This document shows positions 28,778 to 32,711 of a DNA stretch of 32,711 nt, piece by piece. The translations under genes and the position numbers were made by a program. Source of the stretch: Nitrosomonas communis (GTDB lineage: Bacteria > Pseudomonadota > Gammaproteobacteria > Burkholderiales > Nitrosomonadaceae). Position 1 is the first letter of the stretch, and each line of letters starts with the position of its first letter. The notes beneath the pieces are model-generated. The model did not search any database and had not been told where the DNA came from. It saw only the letters and a program-made list of their open reading frames with translations. The stretch spans positions 1 through 32,711 of the forward strand of contig NZ_FOUB01000041.1 of assembly GCF_900114745.1 (NCBI RefSeq), given 5' to 3'.

Positions 28778-28812
28778 AGCCGACAAAGTCAGTTTTGATT
28801 TAGAAATGGAAT
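28710..28812 (+). repeat. 103-bp MITE-like palindromic repeat, copy 4 (inside a coding region)
   Basis: Forward orientation, same ends. It begins inside the dioxygenase frame, supplies its C-terminal residues and stop codon, and ends 20 bp before the GTG of the cytochrome gene. It may therefore also separate or supply signals for that gene. Confidence 0.92.
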
Positions 28813-28832
28813 AAAAGGGTTACAAGCTTACT

Positions 28833-29189
28833 GTGGCTATAGAAAAGAAAATTTGGGTTGTGGTGATATATCTGCTGGGATTAGTTGTGTACCCTCAGGC
28901 TGATGCACAAGCAGGGCCAAGCGAAACCCGCGGCGAACTGCTTTATTTGACGCATTGTATTCATTGCCACAATACTAAAATTCATTGGCGTGAAAAGAAA
29001 ATAGCCGCAGATTGGCGTGCCTTGAAGGCAGAGGTGGCGCGCTGGCAGAGCAACATGCGTCTTGGCTGGAATGAGGGTGAAATCAAAGACGTCGCTCATT
29101 ATCTGAACGCAGTTTATTATCATTTTCCAGTTACCGAGCATGAAGATCTAACTGAATCTGATCAGATTGATCCTGTTCTTTCACGCTAA
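28833..29189 (+). CDS. Small periplasmic c-type cytochrome
   Basis: 118 residues starting at GTG 28833, with a Sec signal (hydrophobic about 8-20, cleavage near ADA). A single heme site CIHCH follows in LLYLTHCIHCHNTKIHW, about residues 42-46. WREKKIAADWRALKAEVARWQ resembles small diheme-related or monoheme cytochromes whose distal Met or His ligand is not obvious here. EIKDVAHYLNAVYYHF is the C-terminal helix typical of cytochrome c folds. There is no good Shine-Dalgarno. The partner is unknown; in a nitrifier such proteins serve periplasmic electron transfer (inference). Confidence 0.8.
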   Translation: MAIEKKIWVVVIYLLGLVVYPQADAQAGPSETRGELLYLTHCIHCHNTKIHWREKKIAADWRALKAEVARWQSNMRLGWNEGEIKDVAHYLNAVYYHFPVTEHEDLTESDQIDPVLSR

Positions 29190-29227
29190 AAAAGCTTGAA
29201 TGCTTGAATATTGCCGCATAGAGCTAT

Positions 29228-30043
29228 TCAGATTCTCATCTTCAGGCGGACTGCCCAGTCAAAAATACGGCCACCCAGCAACCATCTTGATACCACCGCA
29301 GTTTTGGAATCTGCAGGGAGCGCATGCCGTATAGGAGGAAACGATGCGGTAGCCGCATCGAGGACAGCCTTTGCAATAATTCCCGGCCCCGGGGCTTGAG
29401 GTTCGCCAGCCAGAAGCCGGGGGAGCGAGGTAAGCAATTTTAGATAAGCAGGCGGATGGGCAACCGTTTTGAGCAATTTAAGCTCCTTGGCAGCAAATTC
29501 GGTTTTGATCAGGCCGGGGGCAATAAGTACCACCTTGATACCAAATTTGATGACTTCGCCACGCAAGGTTTCCGATAATGCTTCTACGGCATGCTTGGAA
29601 GCCGCATACCAGCCGAAACCTGGAATGGAGATTTTGCCCAGAATTGAGGTGATATTGATGATGCAGCCGGACTTCTGCGCGCGCATATGGGGCATGACTG
29701 CCTGAATAAAACGGGCATAGCCGAAAACATTGACTTCAAATTGCTGATGGGCCGCTTCCATGGAAACGCATTCGATCGCACCCATCTGACCATAGCCCGC
29801 ATTGTTCACGAGCAAATCAATTCTGCCTTTGCTTGCTATGGCGTGGTTGACCGCCTCTTGGATAGCTTCGGCATCGGTCACATCTAGACAGATGGGTTCG
29901 ATGTTATCCGAACGGATCTGTTCCAGCCTGTAACTGCGCCGCGCCATAGCAAATACGTAATAGTCATTCTTGGCAAGAAGCTCAGCCGTCGCTCTTCCAA
30001 TTCCGCTGGATGCGCCAGTGACCAATGCAACGCGTTGTGTCAT
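29228..30043 (-). CDS. Short-chain dehydrogenase/reductase (SDR)
   Basis: A 271-residue classical SDR. The nucleotide site TGASSGIG is at residues 10-17, NNAG follows near 87, and the catalytic pair is in YAASK near 150 with a preceding Ser (ITSILG). CLDVTDAE is the adenine-ring region. Arg residues after the first strand (ARRSYR) suggest NADPH preference (inference). The C-terminal ~60 residues are specific to a subgroup of unknown substrate. It is monocistronic, convergent with the cytochrome gene. Confidence 0.9.
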   Translation of the reverse strand: MTQRVALVTGASSGIGRATAELLAKNDYYVFAMARRSYRLEQIRSDNIEPICLDVTDAEAIQEAVNHAIASKGRIDLLVNNAGYGQMGAIECVSMEAAHQQFEVNVFGYARFIQAVMPHMRAQKSGCIINITSILGKISIPGFGWYAASKHAVEALSETLRGEVIKFGIKVVLIAPGLIKTEFAAKELKLLKTVAHPPAYLKLLTSLPRLLAGEPQAPGPGIIAKAVLDAATASFPPIRHALPADSKTAVVSRWLLGGRIFDWAVRLKMRI

Positions 30044-30790
30044 GATTTGATGTAATGGGGTAAAGCTTGAAAAAATAACGGGTTAATAAGCAAAAAGCAA
30101 TCAAAAACTCATCAAACTCCACGATTTATTATAAATTTTGACGTGTGTAGCTGCTCTCGTGGAAAAAAATAAGTAAGGGCTGTATTTGCGATACATTACA
30201 TCAGGATCTATTGGTTGAAGTGCGTAAACTTGCCTCTGAAGGAAATTTGATTATGGGAATAGAATTGAATGATATATCTGAGCCACTGTCGTGCCAACAA
30301 TTTGAATTTACTTCGCAAAACCAAGGGTTTAAAAACAACTGCCGGAAGTCGCCACAGCACTAGCTAACTTGCTGCAGTAGATCGGTAACAAAAATCAGAT
30401 CCTGATGGGAAAGCTAACCATAAGCTCAACAACAGAGAAGCAAAGGCTGAGCTCAATGAGCAGCTTGCAAATATCATCTATTCGGTATTTCCTAGTTATA
30501 CGCGGGGTCAAAGGCTGCACACGTTTCCGTGGTATTTGAAAGGCATGTCAGCGTCTGAAAGCATGGGAAGATAGTGTGAACTGACGAAAACCTTGATGAA
30601 CTCCACTGTTCTCAAGAGGACAGGCTAATAACGTGTGGCTGATGCAGGCCACACATTATGCTCAAGCCTACCGCCAGCAATCAGCATGCTTGCTGCACGC
30701 ATGCCCTCGGCCATCAAAGCAGTACTTCCCCATACGCAAAAACTAGGTTTTCTTGCATAATACCTCGGCAGGCACGCTGGCACCATTTGG
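30044..30790. other. Long gap with gene debris
   Basis: There is no intact gene over about 750 bp. Bases 30333-30610 contain a relic resembling the end of HrpA (listed separately). GTGTGGC (30633-30639) and GCCACAC (30648-30654) form a hairpin with an 8-nt loop and no T-run. Nothing else is recognised. Confidence 0.6.
30333..30610 (+). pseudogene. Relic resembling the C-terminal region of HrpA RNA helicase
   Basis: Fragments in shifting frames read KQLPEVATALANLLQ, then QLANIIYSVFPSYTRGQRLHTFPWYLKGM, then after another shift QRLKAWEDSV. This order resembles the HrpA-type helicase segment with a YPGF..TP..RL..FPRYLKGM..RLEKW pattern. An amber codon (about 30378) and at least two frameshifts separate the pieces; the helicase core is missing. 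The call rests on remembered family patterns and is moderate. Confidence 0.5.
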
Positions 30791-31819
30791 TTAGAAGGAA
30801 CTCAGGAAAGATACGCCGTTAGCTCCTACCGCAGAGCCGTCCTGAAGGCGTTGTGCAAACCGGTTACTTTGCGTTTCACTATCATCACCCATCACGCGCG
30901 CTACCCTGTTCTTATGGAAGCTCAATAGTTGTTTGCGAAACGGAATAACAAAAATTGCTTCGTTGCCATACAGCGACTTATGTAATTTTGGCAAATCATA
31001 CCAAGGCGTGGTAGGCTTCGTGTGATGTGCATTGTGATAGCCAAAGTTAAGTGTAAGAAGGTTTAACCAGGCGTGATTGATTGAAATCGGATTACTAAAA
31101 GTGTGAGACTGCTCATAGTTCCGGTCGCCTTTGTGCTTTATCAGATTGAAGTTGCTATCCGCTTCTACAATAAATTCATAATTGTGCTGAAGCGCATCCA
31201 TGAAGCGCAAAACCGTCAAAAAGATGGCATAGGCCAGGAGATAACAGGCATAAGCAATAGGCGAGTATAGGAATAATCCCAGTAGCAGACTGAATCGGAC
31301 CATGATTATGCCAATTACCCGAAGCTGTTGATCCTCTTTTTCCTTAAAAAGGAAGGGAGCGAAAATGAGAACAGCGTGCATAAGGAACTCTACAGCTGGT
31401 ACGTATAACCATTCCAATGACTTCACAATTTTGAATTGAATCGGATGACGTGCAAGATAGCTCCGGTAGTCGAATGTCACGGCATCGACATTATTTATGT
31501 GATGTTTCATATGATTCGCACGCAAATCATCATACGTGCCATAGCAGCCGCCGGTAAGCCAATTTAATGCGCTTCCCAACCACGCATTGTGATGCGATGA
31601 TTTAAATACGGCATTGTGCCCGCATTCGTGAATCATGTAGGCGGCGATGACCATGCCATGAGCCATTGCGAGCGTGCCGATTGTCATGAGCACCGGATTC
31701 AGCGACAAGATTAATGCGATCCCGGCAAAATAAGTTAGCTGGCAATAAAGCAATGCTGAGATAGTTGGAAGTAGGCCGCCCTTATAACGAAACCAGCTTT
31801 TTTCGAATGTGTTAATCAT
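30791..31819 (-). CDS. Membrane fatty acid desaturase
   Basis: A 342-residue integral membrane di-iron enzyme that introduces a double bond into acyl chains. The three histidine boxes are intact: HECGH near residue 64, HMKHH near 105, and HNAHH near 258. Hydrophobic pairs flank them (about 20-60 and 165-205), as in the FA_desaturase family. Regiospecificity cannot be told from sequence. ATG 31819 follows GGAG 7-10 nt upstream. The C-terminal 30 residues are polar and atypical. It is divergent from a small regulator gene across 146 bp holding direct repeats. Confidence 0.88.
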   Translation of the reverse strand: MINTFEKSWFRYKGGLLPTISALLYCQLTYFAGIALILSLNPVLMTIGTLAMAHGMVIAAYMIHECGHNAVFKSSHHNAWLGSALNWLTGGCYGTYDDLRANHMKHHINNVDAVTFDYRSYLARHPIQFKIVKSLEWLYVPAVEFLMHAVLIFAPFLFKEKEDQQLRVIGIIMVRFSLLLGLFLYSPIAYACYLLAYAIFLTVLRFMDALQHNYEFIVEADSNFNLIKHKGDRNYEQSHTFSNPISINHAWLNLLTLNFGYHNAHHTKPTTPWYDLPKLHKSLYGNEAIFVIPFRKQLLSFHKNRVARVMGDDSETQSNRFAQRLQDGSAVGANGVSFLSSF

Positions 31820-31872
31820 GGCTTAGTTCTCCTTTTGCAGATGCTTTTTATCCGACATGAATGCGGTAATTA

Positions 31873-31893
31873 TACATGCAAAATTACATGCAA
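31873..31893. promoter_or_regulatory. Direct repeats in the desaturase/regulator intergenic region
   Basis: TACATGCAA occurs twice, at 31873-31881 and 31885-31893, with a 12-bp period (about one helical turn), between the two divergent start codons. TATAAT at 31902-31907 follows, a probable -10 for the rightward gene. The repeats are a candidate operator for the neighbouring winged-helix-like protein. Confidence 0.4.
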
Positions 31894-31965
31894 TAAAGCT
31901 GTATAATATTTCTGATACTTCAAATGCAAATACTGCAAACGCCAGAGAAAAGGGTATGAAGAAAA

Positions 31966-32367
31966 ATGGTGAAACCTGAGAAGCAGACAAACGCAAGACG
32001 ACGCCAAGTCATTCAATTACTTAACAGTACGGATCAATATTGGATGGATGCCCTCGGGGACAAGCTCTTCCACGATTTAAACTACTATGACCTTTTTACA
32101 CAAATGTGGCTAAGGCTCGATGATACTTTTCATAAATCTGAGCTGTATCAGTTGATGCCAAACATCAGCCAGCGTACCGCCATCAAATATGTTCAGATTG
32201 CAATCGATCACGGCTTACTCATTGAACATATGAACCCGGATGATCTCCGTTCCAGACGGATTACGATGTCCGCCGATCTGGTGCAAAAAATTGAGCTTTT
32301 CCTGGATTATTCCATTTCAGTCTTTGAGACATTTCCTGCGCCAGCATCTCAACAAGGCGACACATAA
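31966..32367 (+). CDS. Small winged-helix-type transcriptional regulator (MarR-like appearance)
   Basis: 133 residues, cytoplasmic. The central part HKSELYQLMPNISQRTAIKYVQIAIDHGLLIEHMNPDDLRSRRITMS has the shape of a winged helix: a recognition helix (SQRTAIKYVQIAIDHGLL) followed by a charged wing ending SRRITMS, as in MarR-type proteins that separate LxxxGLI from DxRxxxxxLT. The N- and C-terminal helices would dimerise. Divergent from the desaturase, so it probably controls it or itself (inference). ATG 31966 has only a weak upstream AAGAAAA. Confidence 0.7.
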   Translation: MVKPEKQTNARRRQVIQLLNSTDQYWMDALGDKLFHDLNYYDLFTQMWLRLDDTFHKSELYQLMPNISQRTAIKYVQIAIDHGLLIEHMNPDDLRSRRITMSADLVQKIELFLDYSISVFETFPAPASQQGDT

Positions 32368-32442
32368 GCAGATGAAGCTGTGCCAATAGCGTAATGATGT
32401 TCAGATATAGCACAACCAGATAATTTTGATTATAATTTAAAG

Positions 32443-32711
32443 ATGGCATATTCACTGGATTTCCGCCGTAAAGTCCTGTCTGTCAGAGAGAAAAAAGGAC
32501 TTACGATAGCCGAGGTGGCGGCCCGGTTTGATGTTGGCGTGGCGAGCGTGACGCGTTGGGTTAAGAACATCCATCGTAAACCTCAAGGGTTTCGCCAACG
32601 CAAGATTGATCTTGATGTGTTGCGGCAGGATATTCGCGATTATCCTGATGCTTATCAGTACGAGCGGGCAAAACGTTTGGGTGTGGCGCAAAACGCTATT
32701 TTTCTGGCGCT
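32443..32711 (+). CDS. IS630-family transposase N-terminal part, cut by window end
   Basis: ATG 32443 opens a frame that is still open at the last base (89 codons). MAYSLDFRRKVLSVREKKGLTIAEVAARFDVGVASVTRWV is the helix-turn-helix of IS630 transposases, followed by the arginine-rich linker and a second helical domain (DIRDYPDAYQYERAKRLGV). The DDE catalytic domain would lie outside. IS630 elements insert at TA. The left terminal repeat should be within about 32370-32440, but I could not define it without the right end. Confidence 0.85.
   Translation, partial: MAYSLDFRRKVLSVREKKGLTIAEVAARFDVGVASVTRWVKNIHRKPQGFRQRKIDLDVLRQDIRDYPDAYQYERAKRLGVAQNAIFLA

Noticed and set aside
32452..32691. 79-codon minus-strand frame at the window end
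   Set aside because: Antisense to the IS630 transposase frame, which has the helix-turn-helix motif.

Overview
The window looks like chromosomal DNA of a betaproteobacterium, most likely an ammonia oxidiser of the Nitrosomonadaceae. This rests on the alaS-recX-recA block, a PPi-dependent phosphofructokinase next to a proton-pumping pyrophosphatase, and general protein similarity as I recall it; no database search was possible. Base composition is mosaic: a GC-richer restriction segment at the left end, a very AT-rich ATPase gene beside it, and a moderate-GC core.

Region 1 (1-8250) is a decaying defence and mobile-DNA island. It holds a fragment resembling the C-terminus of a type III Mod methyltransferase joined to a full-length Res helicase-nuclease, a degraded IS481-type transposase, an AT-rich orphan AAA ATPase, an unidentified GC-rich patch, and an mrr-like endonuclease gene with a one-base frameshift. 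Convergent to mrr is a secreted-protein gene of Tiki/ChaN-like appearance. That gene is split by an 833-bp IS5-family element with 4-bp CTAG flanks and carries further frameshifts.

Region 2 (8250-11100) has a secreted thermonuclease, a Gly/His-rich lipoprotein, a maltose/galactoside-type O-acetyltransferase, a relic umuDC operon (umuD without an ordinary start codon, umuC reduced to about 30 codons) and tRNA-Arg(CCU).

Region 3 (11100-23260) is the housekeeping core. It runs MFS transporter, convergent smr and trxB, a Tat-exported intradiol dioxygenase, alaS-recX-recA, then divergent adk, pfp and hppA. The last three link adenylate and pyrophosphate economy: PPi serves both as phosphoryl donor in glycolysis or the Calvin cycle and as energy source for proton pumping. 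adk appears to start with ATT. The hppA leader contains an 11-bp hairpin whose 7-nt loop is exactly complementary to a site just before the ribosome binding site.

Region 4 (23260-29200) contains four copies of a 103-bp palindromic MITE-like repeat between and inside genes for a PepSY-like periplasmic protein, a TPR protein, a DUF1624-type membrane protein, a 49-residue lipoprotein, a DODA/YgiD-type dioxygenase and a small c-type cytochrome. One repeat copy has become the C-terminal coding sequence of the dioxygenase.

Region 5 (29200-32711) has an SDR oxidoreductase, a relic resembling the end of hrpA, a fatty acid desaturase divergent from a small winged-helix-type regulator, and the start of an IS630-family transposase that runs off the end. 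The main theme is gene decay and small-repeat mobility around an intact core. I did not find one clearly new multi-gene system. The best leads are the MITE family with its exonised copy, the hppA leader structure and the orphan ATPase.
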